Part shown: piece by piece, positions 53,801 to 62,861 of the stretch
How positions within the stretch are numbered: the first letter of the stretch is position 1
Layout of the letters: each line of letters starts with the position of its first letter
NCBI RefSeq assembly: GCF_028389875.1
Contig: NC_084669.1
Span: 5,975,501-6,039,500 of the forward strand
Direction: 5' to 3'
Length of the DNA: 64,000 nt
DNA from: Rhea pennata
Lineage: Eukaryota > Chordata > Aves > Rheiformes > Rheidae
The notes under the pieces: generated by a model
The model's database searches: none
Told to the model about the DNA's origin: nothing
Seen by the model: only the letters and a program-made list of their open reading frames with translations
Made by a program: the position numbers and the translations under genes

Positions 53801-56243
53801 TTCTGTGTTTGTTGGTGGCACCTGGTGGCAAGCTGCTGGAATGCATTGGAGCTGATGCAAAGACAGGGTCTGGAAGAATCTGGATGGAGGTGAATGACAC
53901 AGAAGGTTCCTAGCACTGTAGGTAGTCCTATATCCCAAGACAGTGGGGAAAAAGGAAATACTCCCTACCATCCCCAACACAGCATCGTGCTGCAGCTTTT
54001 AGTTTGGGGTAAAATCCTTCAGAGGAAGGCCTCCGATTCCATCAAGGTTGGATTGAGAGCAGAGAGGGGCTGTGAAAAAACAGAGAGACCATAAACCTTA
54101 GTGAAATCCACAGTGTCAAGGCACTGTGAAGTCTGCAAGCATGCTGAAATTGTGTGAGCAACACTGATGCCCAGAAAGTATGGATGTATCACCAGCAACA
54201 AGACTATGTCTTTCTATATGCTGAAGCAAACTCCCAAATGACTGTACTTGCCCCTTCCAGGTAGTCCCGTTGCCATCACACTTCAGGAGGAGGGAGGTCA
54301 TTTGCACACAGCACTTGGCACACTCTTGGCCCCATTTGGAAGACCATGGAGTGATGTGTACACAGAAAAATGCCCCCCAGATTGTAATCTATCATTTGAT
54401 TTTTATTTCTTAGCTATGATATCTGTTGCATAGACACTGTCAAATAATTGGAATGGGGTAAGAAAGCATAAGCACTTAATTCCACGTGCCTGAGCATTTT
54501 CTGGGACAGGGACTCCCACAGACCTCCACGTGTTCAAGAGAAGATGACAGTTCCCTGCCCTTCCTAAAATGAGGAATATCTGCTGTTAGAGAGACAGAAC
54601 AAGGCTAAGATCTTTCCAGTCCTCACGGTTTGCTTACTACCCAAGTGTAGATCAGCTTTGTCTAATCTGGATCAGAATCAGGAATATTCAGTGTAAATAA
54701 ATCCAGCAGTTCATAAAAAAAAATCCCAGAGACTCCCTTTTGGTAAGTCATAGCTGTATGTTTTAATATTGCTTTAATATTGGAGTACAATGCTAGTGGC
54801 AAGTAACTGTTTAGATGACGAGAGCTAGTCATCGGTGCTAGGCTTGGATTTTTCTTGTTTTTTCTCATTTAATCAAAGAAATAAAAACAAACCATTTACA
54901 AATGATCTATGTTTCTTAAATTAAGAAGTTGTTTGTTAAGTTACTGAAATGTTGTGGTCTGAGCCAAAAAGAGAACACACATTATAGAAAGCTATAGACT
55001 CACAGCTGCCTGGAGCACACCAAAAGCTCGCTCTGTGGGAAGTGGATAACAAGGAAATGTACTATATTTACATCTCAGATTTCTGCTTGCCAGTGAATAG
55101 TGCCTAGAGTACAGAGGAAGGACTAGTGAGTTACCCTTTTCAGTTTTCCCAACCTGTTTTAAAAATATTTTCATCACTGCAGCAAACTCGTATACAATGA
55201 ATCACTACCGGTTTGTGAACTCATCAGTTATAAACACTGATCGGACAACCTGCATAGAAAGGTACATCCCAGCATTAGGAAAAATGGCAGAATTAAACCC
55301 AGAGTTTTACATAGCACAATGATTTAATGCTTTTTTTTTTTAAAAAAAAAAAAAACAGCTGTCTTCCATTTCAGGAAAAAAAATAAATATTTTTCATCCA
55401 TATAGGCTGAAAAAAATTCAGCCAAGCTTCCTCTTAGAGCAATAAAAACAGTATGCTGATAAATTTAAAACCAGGCCTTAAGTCTCTATCTTAGAAAGCT
55501 GATATATGTTGCTGTCTTATAAATACGAGGTATTCTCAAATTGTTCCTTATTTAATTAAAAACTTTCCTGACTTGGAAGATTTGAGCCTTTTAACAAAAC
55601 AGTGAAGACAAACTACATAGGCTAATTTGCAGTTATTCTGAATTCGATCTCTTCATTTAAAATTAAAACCCTGGTTCCACTGAAGACACTGTAAACATGT
55701 TTTGATGTAAAGGTACTGGGACCTGACCTCATCTGCCACACCTATTCCTGAAAAGCCTCCACTTTGATGAAGCTTTTGCAAAGACTGACTAGTTTGAGTA
55801 CCCTGAACTATAGCTGCTAAATTCTTAACATTTCTGTACTAGTTTAAATTATTGCACTCTTGCTGTTTTATGTGGAGTATTAATAATCATTCCTGTTACT
55901 AAAAGTTATAAAATCCCTGAGTTTTAGGATAGTCAGTCTGCATGTCAACGTGAGCCGAGCTGTGGGAAGTCAGAAGAAAGGCAACAGCAGAGCAGCTCTA
56001 TGATAGATTCAATATGCTCACGATGACCTCAGGATTGTTGGCTGAACCTAAGACAAAGGTTTTGTCTACCTGAAAGAACAAATTGGAAAGTCTTCTACTG
56101 CTTATCAAATGAAGACCAAACTTCTAATACTTACAAACATAAGACGCGTAGGTATGTTGTCTGACTGCACCAAAGGATTTTTATAGAGCCAGATCTCTTC
56201 TGGCTGGATAACCCGCTGGAATGGATCCAAAAATTCTGTAAAG
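7980..56243 (-). CDS. PLPP4: PLPP4 phospholipid phosphatase 4, exons 2-7 (5' partial)
   Basis: Coding join on the minus strand: 56243-56135, 49983-49893, 46523-46460, 44939-44815, 19213-19043, 8179-7980. Exon lengths are 109, 91, 64, 125, 171 and 200 nt. Every junction is GT-AG and the frame is continuous, giving 252 residues. With the family length of about 271, the first ~19 residues are in an exon outside the window. Residue numbers in the exon entries assume that length. The product is a multi-pass membrane PAP2-superfamily enzyme; by family knowledge it dephosphorylates diacylglycerol pyrophosphate, phosphatidate and related lipid phosphates without Mg2+. Motifs seen: C1 KxxxxxxRP (K102 to P110), C2 PSIH (143-146) and C3 SRxxxxxHxxxD (S195 to D206), with the expected catalytic residues H146, H202 and D206. 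The C-terminal tail (KKEERPTAD, then [10 protein letters not shown]) is typical of PLPP4 rather than PLPP5. No frameshift or premature stop was seen. Confidence 0.97.
9390..9480 (+). mobile_element. Possible old CR1 3' fragment
   Basis: The stretch GGACTAGCCTGAACGACC followed by AGATCCCTTCCAA resembles the conserved CR1 tail (GGACTAGATGATCTCCAGAGG, then TCCCTTCCAA) with many changes. The terminal 8-mer repeat is not at the expected place. A weak, diverged match; boundaries are approximate. Confidence 0.3.
11396..11418. repeat. T12G11 homopolymer junction
   Basis: Twelve T followed by eleven G. A simple low-complexity tract, prone to sequencing length error. Confidence 0.85.
12632..12653. repeat. 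Poly(A) tract, 22 bases
   Basis: A pure A run about 100 bp before the 5' end of the long CR1. CR1 does not use an A tail, so the two are probably unrelated. Confidence 0.85.
12754..15741 (+). mobile_element. CR1 LINE, 5'-truncated, ~3 kb
   Basis: A non-LTR retrotransposon of the CR1 family, in intron 6 and antisense to PLPP4. It retains most of ORF2 and the 3' UTR. The 3' end is diagnostic: GGACTAGATGATCTCCAGAGG, then CCCTTGCAACCTC and the short repeat GATTCTATGATTCTAT ending at 15741. The 5' boundary is set where CR1-like sequence begins and is uncertain by some tens of bases. ORF1 and the 5' UTR are missing. Full-length CR1 is about 4.5 kb, so this is a truncated copy, as is usual for the family. 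The insert is clearly more GC-rich than the surrounding intron. Confidence 0.95.
12919..15664 (+). pseudogene. CR1 ORF2 remnant (endonuclease + reverse transcriptase)
   Basis: The AP-endonuclease domain begins [19 protein letters not shown] and includes [25 protein letters not shown] (13327 on) and [10 protein letters not shown]. The reverse transcriptase follows, with [10 protein letters not shown] (near 14239), motif [14 protein letters not shown] (near 14612), [11 protein letters not shown] and motif C FADD (14876-14887). The C-terminal region continues through [23 protein letters not shown] to the stop at 15664. The frame changes repeatedly: blocks at 12800-13105, 13327-14028, 14046-14498, 14600-14983, 14902-15375 and 15416-15664 lie in different frames. 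A TGA interrupts the endonuclease at 13103, and the motif A Asp is Asn. The copy cannot encode an active enzyme. Confidence 0.93.
17975..18060 (+). repeat. Possible ancient SINE/LINE tail
   Basis: The text CTGTGATGTGCTTTGGGATC, then AAGCACTGCACGGTGCTTCAGTAA, resembles the conserved tail seen in several old amniote repeats (a 'gctttgggatcc ... ggcgctatataa' pattern). The family cannot be assigned by eye. Confidence 0.22.
19043..19213 (-). CDS. PLPP4: PLPP4 exon 6 (most of motif C3)
   Basis: This 171-nt exon encodes [19 protein letters not shown] through CDYKHHWQ (about residues 150-205). Two leading bases complete Phe149 and one trailing base begins Asp206. It contains two membrane helices ([12 protein letters not shown] and [15 protein letters not shown]) and motif C3 from S195-R196 to the nucleophilic His202. 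The terminal Asp of C3 is split, with G here and AT in the next exon. The acceptor is CTTTATCAG and the donor GTGAGC. A reading frame runs on past the donor into the intron, but those residues do not belong to the protein. Confidence 0.97.
19488..19506. repeat. C11T8 homopolymer junction
   Basis: A run of C followed by a run of T in intron 5. Low complexity only. Confidence 0.8.
19806..19818. repeat. Poly(G) run, about 13 bases
   Basis: A single long G run, with no companion G tracts close enough to suggest an ordinary four-tract quadruplex. Confidence 0.8.
24075..24095. repeat. Poly(T) tract, 21 bases
   Basis: Uninterrupted T run. On the PLPP4 transcript it would be an A run. Confidence 0.85.
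24630..24741 (-). mobile_element. Possible MIR/CORE-SINE relic
   Basis: Read on the + strand, GAGCTAAAGGGATTTGCCCAA, GATGAAACCCAG, CAGGGCCCTAACTCGAGG and CATGCTGCCTC follow the order of a reverse-complemented MIR 5' half (gaggttaagtgacttgcccaag, ggattcgaacccag, gtgctcttaaccac, tgctgcc). The tRNA-derived part of MIR would then lie at the right end. The match is by eye and diverged; a chance resemblance is possible. Confidence 0.35.
24970..25185 (-). mobile_element. Ancient CR1-like relic
   Basis: From left to right it reads like the reverse complement of an old reptile-type CR1 3' region: GCCAGAAGGGACC, TTTAGTCTGTCC, GTGTTTGAATAAAGCACAC, TTTTCAGAGAAATAACC, GAGAATTCCACTATG, then ACCAACCAGTTAGAAATT. 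These correspond in order to the family's ggccagaagggacc, gatcatctagtctgacc, gtttgaactagagcat, ttttagaaaaacatcc, ggagaatccacc and tggttaatcaccctcactg. Divergence is much greater than in the other CR1 copies here. Confidence 0.5.
29333..29357. repeat. Poly(T) tract, 25 bases
   Basis: Uninterrupted T run in intron 5; no associated element recognised. Confidence 0.85.
33229..33267. repeat. 20-bp tandem duplication
   Basis: Two adjacent copies of AACTTTACTTGAACAGTT/AACTTTACTTGAAAAGTT with one difference over 18 bases. A small local duplication. Confidence 0.8.
36055..36829 (+). mobile_element. CR1 LINE 3' fragment, ~775 bp
   Basis: Covers the end of ORF2 and the 3' UTR. The start corresponds to the NKGKCxVLHL region (AATACAAGGAAATGTACAG, then TCCTGCACCTGG). 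The end has GATGATCTCCAGAGGCCCC, TTCCAATTTCAACG and ATTTTGTAATTCTGTGA. It has several indels and is more diverged than the 12.7-15.7 kb copy. Antisense to PLPP4. Confidence 0.92.
38782..38824. repeat. Pure poly(A) tract, 43 bases
   Basis: Forty-three consecutive A, the longest homopolymer in the window. No retrocopy body, target duplication or SINE was recognised next to it. Confidence 0.9.
41371..41866 (+). mobile_element. CR1 LINE 3' fragment, ~495 bp
   Basis: Starts within the ORF2 C-terminus (TTCCCAATACAAGAG, GAGCAAGTCCAGCGAAAGG), passes through GGAAAGCCTGAGAGAGCTGG and ends GACTAGATGATCTCCAGAGG, then TCCCTTCCGAC and the tail TTCTGTGACTCTGTGA. It keeps a 101-codon open stretch but is a 5'-truncated, non-coding remnant. 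Antisense to PLPP4. Confidence 0.93.
42252..42267. repeat. Poly(T) tract, 16 bases
   Basis: Simple T run in intron 5. Confidence 0.8.
43290..43333. repeat. A17 followed by (GAA)9
   Basis: An A run turning into about nine GAA units. On the PLPP4 transcript strand this reads (TTC)9T17, a polypyrimidine tract about 1.6 kb downstream of exon 5. Confidence 0.88.
44815..44939 (-). CDS. PLPP4: PLPP4 exon 5 (end of C1, motif C2)
   Basis: This 125-nt exon encodes [14 protein letters not shown] through FPSIHSS (about residues 108-148). The first base completes the split Arg107 codon and the last base begins Phe149. It carries the RP of motif C1 (R109, P110) and motif C2 PSIH (143-146), whose His146 is the proton donor in this superfamily. 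The luminal Cys-containing loop between the motifs (YRCFPDG, MHCTGDP) is characteristic of PLPP4/PLPP5. The acceptor is a T-rich tract ending GTAG; the donor is GTAAGT. It is followed by the largest intron, 25,601 bp. Confidence 0.97.
44940..46459 (-). other. PLPP4: PLPP4 intron 4 (1,520 bp)
   Basis: GTAAGTC donor, GTAG acceptor. No repeat element or nested gene was recognised. This intron splits the Arg107 codon inside PAP2 motif C1. Confidence 0.93.
46460..46523 (-). CDS. PLPP4: PLPP4 exon 4 (first half of catalytic motif C1)
   Basis: This short 64-nt exon encodes [20 protein letters not shown] (about residues 87-106). Its first two bases finish the Ala codon from exon 3, and its last two bases (AG) begin the Arg codon finished in exon 5. 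It supplies a membrane helix and Lys102, the lysine of PAP2 motif C1 (KxxxxxxRP). The acceptor is TTTTGTAG and the donor GTAAGTC. It is too short to stand out as an ORF and was found by searching between exons 3 and 5 for the missing family segment; frame and both splice sites fit exactly. Confidence 0.95.
46670..46690. repeat. (TTA)n tract
   Basis: About seven TTA units some 150 bp upstream (on the transcript) of the exon 4 acceptor. Confidence 0.8.
46927..47002. repeat. Compound (TA)/(CA) microsatellite
   Basis: Alternating purine-pyrimidine sequence: interrupted CA, TA and TG stretches, then an uninterrupted (CA)~11 run near 46983-47002. Confidence 0.88.
49893..49983 (-). CDS. PLPP4: PLPP4 exon 3
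   Basis: This 91-nt exon encodes [10 protein letters not shown] through KEAFL (about residues 56-85) plus the first base of an Ala codon. It contains a hydrophobic membrane helix ([14 protein letters not shown]) followed by a basic cytosolic stretch KIIRRTDK. The acceptor is CTCTCTTACAG. The donor is GTAATA rather than the GTAAGT or GTGAGC of the other exons, so it is the weakest 5' splice site in the gene. The length is not a multiple of three, so skipping would shift the frame. Confidence 0.96.
50311..50332. repeat. (CT)n microsatellite
   Basis: About ten CT units. On the transcript strand it is (AG)n about 330 nt upstream of exon 3. Confidence 0.85.
53340..53363. repeat. Perfect 10-bp inverted repeat
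   Basis: GGAAAGTAAT, 4-base spacer GGCA, then ATTACTTTCC. The arms are exact reverse complements, giving a 24-nt hairpin in intron 2. Confidence 0.85.
55331..55355. repeat. T11A14 palindromic tract
   Basis: Eleven T immediately followed by fourteen A, self-complementary over 22 bases. Confidence 0.85.
56135..56243 (-). CDS. PLPP4: PLPP4 exon 2
   Basis: This 109-nt exon encodes 36 full codons (about residues 20-55) starting [11 protein letters not shown] and ending NIPTRLMF. The acceptor is an AG at 56245-56244 after a T-rich tract. The first base completes a codon begun in exon 1 (V in the family, GT|C). The donor is a consensus GTAAGT at 56134-56129, and the exon ends in phase 0. The segment is the family's N-terminal loop after the first membrane helix, with the [10 protein letters not shown] stretch typical of PLPP4/PLPP5. 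The first helix itself is in the missing exon 1. Confidence 0.96.
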
Positions 56244-59200
56244 CTAAAAATAACAATTAAAAATGTATTTTATTTTTCCATTTTGAAAAGATGATCAAAA
56301 AACCCACAAGAATCCAGCAGATGAACCTCCCACAAACTTAATAATGGTATTGTCTGCATTAATTATCCATATACATTGCTATCCTACATCACTGCTTTTT
56401 AGTACTACAATCTTCATAAATATTCACTTATGAAAATTATTTTAAAAATTCTATGCTACAACTTCGTAAAAATTCCATAAGTTTCATTCTAGAGAAAAAA
56501 ATGGTCATTATATGCTTATTCTTGTGGAAAAAGTGCTCAAATGATATTGTGGGATGAAAAGATCACATTTAGCAGATGCTTTACATTACAAAAATTATAC
56601 ATCAAGTTGTCAAATACAAAATCTGTCTTTCAAATTTCAAGATCCAGAGTTTGAAGTTAGTATTTGCAGGATCACAAAGCACGGAGAAAGACATAGTCCA
56701 GACAATTCTTTCTGCTTATAGGAAAGATAACTTTAGAGAGCATCTCCAAAAGGTACTTGGCTCCTAAACTGAATTGTGCCAGAAACAGAATCCAGCTCTA
56801 CCAGAAATGTTTTATTAAACCAAAACTGAGAGTTTTAACTTCATTCTCATGTTATCTAGCCCTCTCAGAGGGCCAATTTTGCAACTATGTTATTTTGAAA
56901 TGAATAGCATCAAAATAAAATGGAAGTTGATCAAGACAATCATTAAGAACATATACAGGTCCTGATTTGTCTGAAACCTCCTTTTTAACCCAACTAATCC
57001 CCAAAGCCCTTTTGTTTTTTAAAGCTTGCATGAAAATCAGGAATATTTAAAATCTGTGGCATGCATTTGAATAGCTCTACTTACAATAATCATGAATTAA
57101 GAAACAGAATCAAAGTAAAGCCACAATCTTTCTGAAAGGGACTGCAAACAATATGCTACGTAAGTGAATCATAGGAATGCGTTTCAGACTTCTGTCATGT
57201 CTTTTATTAAGCTGGATTACCCTCAAGGACATTAAGAAGTTTGGACATTCCGAGCAGCCCCCAGTGAAATTTACTCTCTTTCAATGAAATCCACTCTATT
57301 AAAAAAAAAAAAGTTATAACTATTAAATCCATTTTATTTTCGCATACGTGAAATGTGAAATTCACAAACGCAAAGTCACTGGAATACAAAGATCATCTCA
57401 AGAAACAAAGAAATTTATAGGAAAATAATCATTGTTAAAGGAAATGTAAATTCTTTCTTTGTGCAGGGATCCTCTTCTGCTCAACATTAAAAGAGGAAGC
57501 TGGATGTGATGTGATTCTTGCCAGAAGTTCCAAAAGTCTTTTTAGGACTACATAAATTACTTCTCTCCTTTTAAAACCATATTCCTCCTCCTCCCACATA
57601 GTCCTTCCCTATCCTTTAGCTCTTCTTAGCTTTGGAATCCTACCAAACAAACTTCCTAGGAAGAGAAACATTAAACAAGTCTTTCCACGGTTGAGCATTT
57701 ACCTCAGTGAAGCGGGGCTTGCTCTGCACTCTCCCTGCATTACTCACTTCAGAACTAGTTTACTTGAAGTCAGTGCACTCAGGGATGGCCGCTCCAAGAT
57801 CATATACAGCGAGCAGCCTTCTGCACATTGGGCTTCCCTAAGGTTGCTGAGCCAGGGCAGAGATTTTAAAAAGCTTTTCTTGCTGTAAATTTCCCAAAGC
57901 CAAGGACTTTAAACCCTCCAAAGCAGGTTTTATACAAGTAAAAAATATACAATTAACTACTAAATAGAACATGCTCAAAGCAATTTGTAAGACAGAGTAA
58001 AATTAAAACCATGCATGCGCTACTCCATTCATATACAGACAGGTCCTCCAAGCCAGCCACGTCAGGGATTTACTCAGCAACAGCAAGCCTTATCCAGTCT
58101 CCTCAGTCTTGAGAAAATTCTTCTTTCTGTCCTCTCTGAAGACTCACTAGTTGTCTGCTTTCTCACAGCAGTCTGTGATCTCTGCTCATCAGCTTCAGGC
58201 TCCCACCACCCAGCCCACGCTCCCAGTGACGCTCTCTATGTGAGCACACACAGCCTCCCACTTGGCAGAAGACGCAGCAATTTTCTGTCTATCCCAACAG
58301 CCCTTATGATTACTTCTTTCTAAAAGAGAAGGACACAGTCTGAGGACCAAACTAAACACACTATCTTGTCACATGTGCCAATAGTTATACTTCCATTGCT
58401 GACCCATAGGGACAATCAGATTCTTGTGGAAACTTACAGACTCTAGTATTGGGGAAAGAGATCTATTTGCTTATATATCCAGCTTCTTCAAATCCAGACT
58501 TCTTCGACACTGTTCTTTCAAGAAGGTGGGAGATGAATTTCAGAAATATCAAAACATTTTGTTTCAGCATTTTCAAAATGAAAACTTGTATTTTTCCTTT
58601 AAAAACAATAGGCATAAAAGAGTGAAAAACATCTGAAAAAAACATTTCAAGGAAACAAAACATCTCATAAATGAAAAATTAATTTTACAAATTTTTGCTT
58701 AGGCCAAAAAAAATAAAGGCTGATTACCAGACAAACGAAGGAATTTAGTTTCCAAATTTCAAGTAAGAGTCCTGAATTTCAGAGTCTGTATGACCTACCT
58801 TTAAAGATATGCATGACAGCTAGAAGTAACAAACTGCTGGTTGAAAGGGTTCTGTTGCCAAGTAAAGCCACAGGCCTGGGCAAACGTCACACGAGAGGGC
58901 TGACTATCAGAGACCACAAGTATACTGTCCAGGACTTAAAGATTATTATATAAATGTGTAAAGAATCTGCGATTAGGATGTACTTTACCACTCTTATCTA
59001 AAGACAAAAAGCTAAGTAGAAGCACATCTAGACAGTCAATAAATTAAAGAATTTGGTAGAGTTTCAACGACTCCATCTTGCAGAATGCCGCATCTTCTCT
59101 GACACCCTCCCTGGTACCTGCTGACTGAACGACTCAAGACTTTGAGGCAGTTCTCAAACCACTGGAACTTGGCTATGGCAAGGAATGACTCGGAGCAGAG

Positions 59201-59962
59201 CCCCACTCTCTAACATACCTAGGCTGTGATGCATTTCTTCAGACTACAAAGAACAAACAATACAGGCTCCTTTACGCTTCAAGGTGACCAGGTGACCACG
59301 CTGCAGTCTTTCAAGTGTTGGTGCCCATTTGGAAAACGTGTCACATTAGAGCAGACATTTAAGTAATTTGACATTATGACATTTGACATCATGAGCAAAT
59401 GCCAACAGAGTTAAAGGTTTGGGGCTTCTCTCCTTTGTCTTTTGTTCCCTGTCTCCTGTTTATGTGAGGAAAATGAGATTAAAGTATGTTTGCTAAAACT
59501 TGTCTGAGGAAGTGAACAAAAAGAAAATTCAAACTCATAGGTCTCGTGGATCACAATGTGACACTGCAAATGTGTTAGGCCATAAAATTTAACTCCTTTA
59601 AAGATCGAATAATATACGTGCTAAAAGATGACATTATAATAAATAACAAATATCTAATTCCAGCTGAAGACTGCAATTCTGAATTTTCTGATTATTCTAC
59701 AATTGTTATCTCAGAAATTTCTAAGGAGAGATTCATTTCAAAGCTATCAATGACCATAATTATTATTTTATTTAATAGCATTTTGTATCCACTATCTATT
59801 AAATCTGATTGTTTATCTTATTGCTTCCTCTTACTGGTGTTCTGAATGTCTTCCAAGAAAACTATTCAAACACCATGCTGGGACATAATACGTACACAAG
59901 AAAAAGCTGCTGAAACTGAGTAATAATCATTTTAATATCACTACTAAAGGAGAAAAAGTAGA

Positions 59963-60411
59963 TCACAGAATCACAGAATCAATGAGGTTGGAAGGGACCT
60001 CTGGAGATCATCTAGTCCAACCTCCCTGCTCAGCTGGGTCACCTAGAGCATGGTAGACAGGGTTGCATCCAGGCGGGCCTTGAAGATCTCCAGAGAAGGA
60101 GACTCCACAACCTCTCTGGGCAACCTGGTCCAAGGCTCCGTCACTCTCATAGGGAAGAAATTCCCCCTCACGCTCAGGCGGAACTTCCTGTGCTTCAATT
60201 TCTGCCCATTGCCTCTTGTTCTGTCACACGGGGCAACTGAAAAGAGTTTGTCCCTGTCGCCTTGGCACCCTCCCTTCAGGTACTTGTACACATTGATGAG
60301 ATCCCCCCTAACCGTTCTCCTTCCCAGGCTGAAGAGGCCCAGCTCTTGCAGCCGTTTCTCATAGCGCAGATGCTCCAGCCCTTTGATCATCCTCATAGCC
60401 CTGTGCTGGAT
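59963..60411 (-). mobile_element. CR1 LINE 3' fragment, ~450 bp
   Basis: The 3' end is at the left (TCACAGAATCACAGAATCA, then GAGGTTGGAAGGGACC). It retains a clean open stretch of the ORF2 C-terminus, ending at the truncation point near 60411 (CTGTGCTGGA). Over 81 aligned residues (YKYL... to ...LSxML) I count 8 differences from the 15.4-15.7 kb copy, so the two are closely related and fairly young. It lies in the sense orientation of PLPP4. Confidence 0.95.
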
Positions 60412-60825
60412 GTAGAATAAAGTAAATCTTATCTATGTTAATAATACAGAAAAAATAAAGAAAAGTTATTGTACCAAAAAAAAATCATTTTTTTCTTCCA
60501 CAGAAAGAGCTCATCTACCAATTAAATTTTTATGTCAAGACTCAGAACAATTCCTCTTTTTTAAAACATCACAAACAGGCAACTGGGTAAGAGATCTCAC
60601 TATCTTGAAGGCAATTCCCTTTGTACTCTATTAAACAATCACGAAGACGTACTGGTTTCTAAACTACCTGACACTTAGTGATTTATGTTCCTTTGTCCTA
60701 TCCAAGAGTACAGTCTATTACTATTTATAAGCTTGTTTAAAAGACTCGGTGTTATTAGTAATAAATGTAGTCCTATGATAAAGGAAAATGTTTCTAGACA
60801 TTTTCCAGCAGGCTGAAAATTATGG

Positions 60826-60904
60826 TTACCCTGCTTGAGCAGGGGGGTCGGACTAGATGATCTCCAGAGGTCCCTTCCAATCTTGACCATTCTATGATTC
60901 TATG
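60826..60904 (+). mobile_element. CR1 LINE 3' tail, ~79 bp
   Basis: Contains CTGCTTGAGCAGGGGGG, GACTAGATGATCTCCAGAGG, TCCCTTCCAATC and the terminal repeat CATTCTATGATTCTATG. A severely 5'-truncated copy, inverted relative to its neighbour 415 bp to the left. Confidence 0.93.
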
Positions 60905-62861
60905 AAAATACAAGCTCACTGCTGAAAATACAAGCATAATCATACTTGACTAACACCCACAACAGCAGGTAGACAGATTAGAAAGCTTATTTCATATCAG
61001 CGCATGAAAATTTTGTATGAGCTTATTTTTTTTATTGTTTTACTGTTTGTTTTACTTTTTCCTGTATGTTTACATATTTATCCAACATTTTTAACAGTTT
61101 AACAGGCAAGATTTTAAAACACCTGCCTGATAACAAGTTTCTAAAGCATAAAAAGACTCACTAGCTTCAGTGGTCTTTGGCTCTAGCCCTTCAACTGTTA
61201 TTTTCAGAGCAACTTAAGAGAAACAGGAGCCCTAATCCCATTAAAAACCTCAGTGAGAAACAGGTGCCTGAGGTTGCTTTGGAGATCCTGACATTAAGGC
61301 CTACAGATCCTCTCCTAAATAAGAACTATCATCTTTTCCAAGGACACAAACACTTTCAGGTCATATTACCTTCACTTCCATTTAACAGAATGTAGCACTT
61401 TAAGATAATTTCTGTGCAAGCACCACGTCACTGATTGACCAAGATAAAAGTAGGCAGCAGTTTTGTGAAAATATGGTCTATATGTTATTTATGAAATCAT
61501 TCACAGGTAGTGAATGAACTAAACATTGCATAAACACCCTCACAGAATCTACGACCTGTGCTTGCACCATAATCTCCAACTTCCGTAAGTAACGGCAGGG
61601 TATTAGTTAGCACCTCAACCTGTTGTTTCAAACACTGCTTACAGTATCTACCATTCACTGGCATTCACGGGCATGAAATCAAGAAGGAGTAACATTTGGC
61701 AGTTGCTAAGATCAGTGGAAGAGGAGAAAAAGTAGTACAGCAAGTAAGGAAACCAATGGATGGGAGCGATGGAAAACCAACAGCAGCACATACTGCAAAG
61801 AGATCAGAAAACGCATGTAATCTAGCGCCCTTCTAATACTCCCTAAATATTCAAGCATGGAAGAGAGTCTGTCGTAAGGTTTCTTGACAATAACTCCTGG
61901 GCAAGGTTCCGTTTCATCTCTTTTCTGTGTTAAACTTTTCTTAGACTGTTGGTAATTTGTTCCCTGAAAAGCCCTAGTTTCCGTGGAGCACTTGTGTGAA
62001 TGCAACAGTCTACTCCGCCATTTTCACACTGTGACTCAAGGTCTATCACCTGGTTTCTCATGGAACAGTATTTGCTGCTTTAATTCCCTATCTCATAGTT
62101 TTTGAATATACTTGTTATGAACTTCTCAAAATTGTCCAAGTGACTTAGAAGTGCACTGAAGTCCCACTGGGAGTCAAATTTCAAAGTCTATGCATTTTGT
62201 TTTTGTTCTTTCATTAGATGAACTAAGCTTTATAAATGAAATAAACTCCCATTTTTATTTGTAAATTAACTAGAGTCTCATCAAGAGTTTGAGGCATCAC
62301 TTTATAATTCTGTATGCTTGTTCACTGTGATGAATATATGTATATACACAATTTCCAAATGCTTCTCCTCTGGAAATTTCTTGACGGTTATGAAAAATTC
62401 ATGTTATAGAAACACTTTCATCTCCAAGAGTCATCTAAGAGCCAAAACTAATTCACTATAATTAACAAAGCAAAAAATAAAAATATTTCTCCAACATAAT
62501 AATAATGAACCTGGACAGAAAAGCATTGGTAATGCTTCTGATTTGAAAATGTTTGCCAATATAATTTTTATGACATAGACAGTTGAAGTCTCAGATGTAC
62601 GAATATTGTTTCCCAAAACTGTTTAGTGTTCTTTTCAATATGCTCAGTATCTTTAATTACTCCAGTGGCACTCAAAACTGAATGATTAGCCCTTGCGTGA
62701 CTACATACCCGCCCAAAAGAAACTTCTTAAGAACTGAAGTAGGAGATGACAGCTGGATTAAGGTAGGGCATACAGCAATGTAAACAAACTAAACTGAGCA
62801 AGAAAAATAGGCAGAAACTAAAAAAGACATGCCATGCTAGCCCACCTTCCATTCATAGGAA

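Larger units (their letters stand above)
49984..56134 (-). other. PLPP4: PLPP4 intron 2 (6,151 bp)
   Basis: GTAAGT donor, TTACAG acceptor. It contains a (CT)n tract at 50311-50332, a perfect short hairpin at 53340-53363 within a somewhat GC-richer stretch (about 53.3-54.6 kb), and a T11A14 palindrome near 55331. No transposon or nested gene was recognised. Short frames at 53.7-54.4 kb lack any known domain. Confidence 0.92.

Noticed and set aside
53280..54550. Slightly GC-richer stretch in intron 2 with several short frames
   Set aside because: Considered as a nested gene or alternative first exon, but CpG is sparse and no domain or convincing splice structure was found.
57691..58323. Candidate exon 1 of PLPP4
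   Set aside because: Read on the minus strand it does not encode the family N-terminus and is not GC-rich; exon 1 most likely lies beyond 64000.
60050..60364. 104-codon plus-strand frame
   Set aside because: Antisense shadow of the minus-strand CR1 ORF2 remnant.
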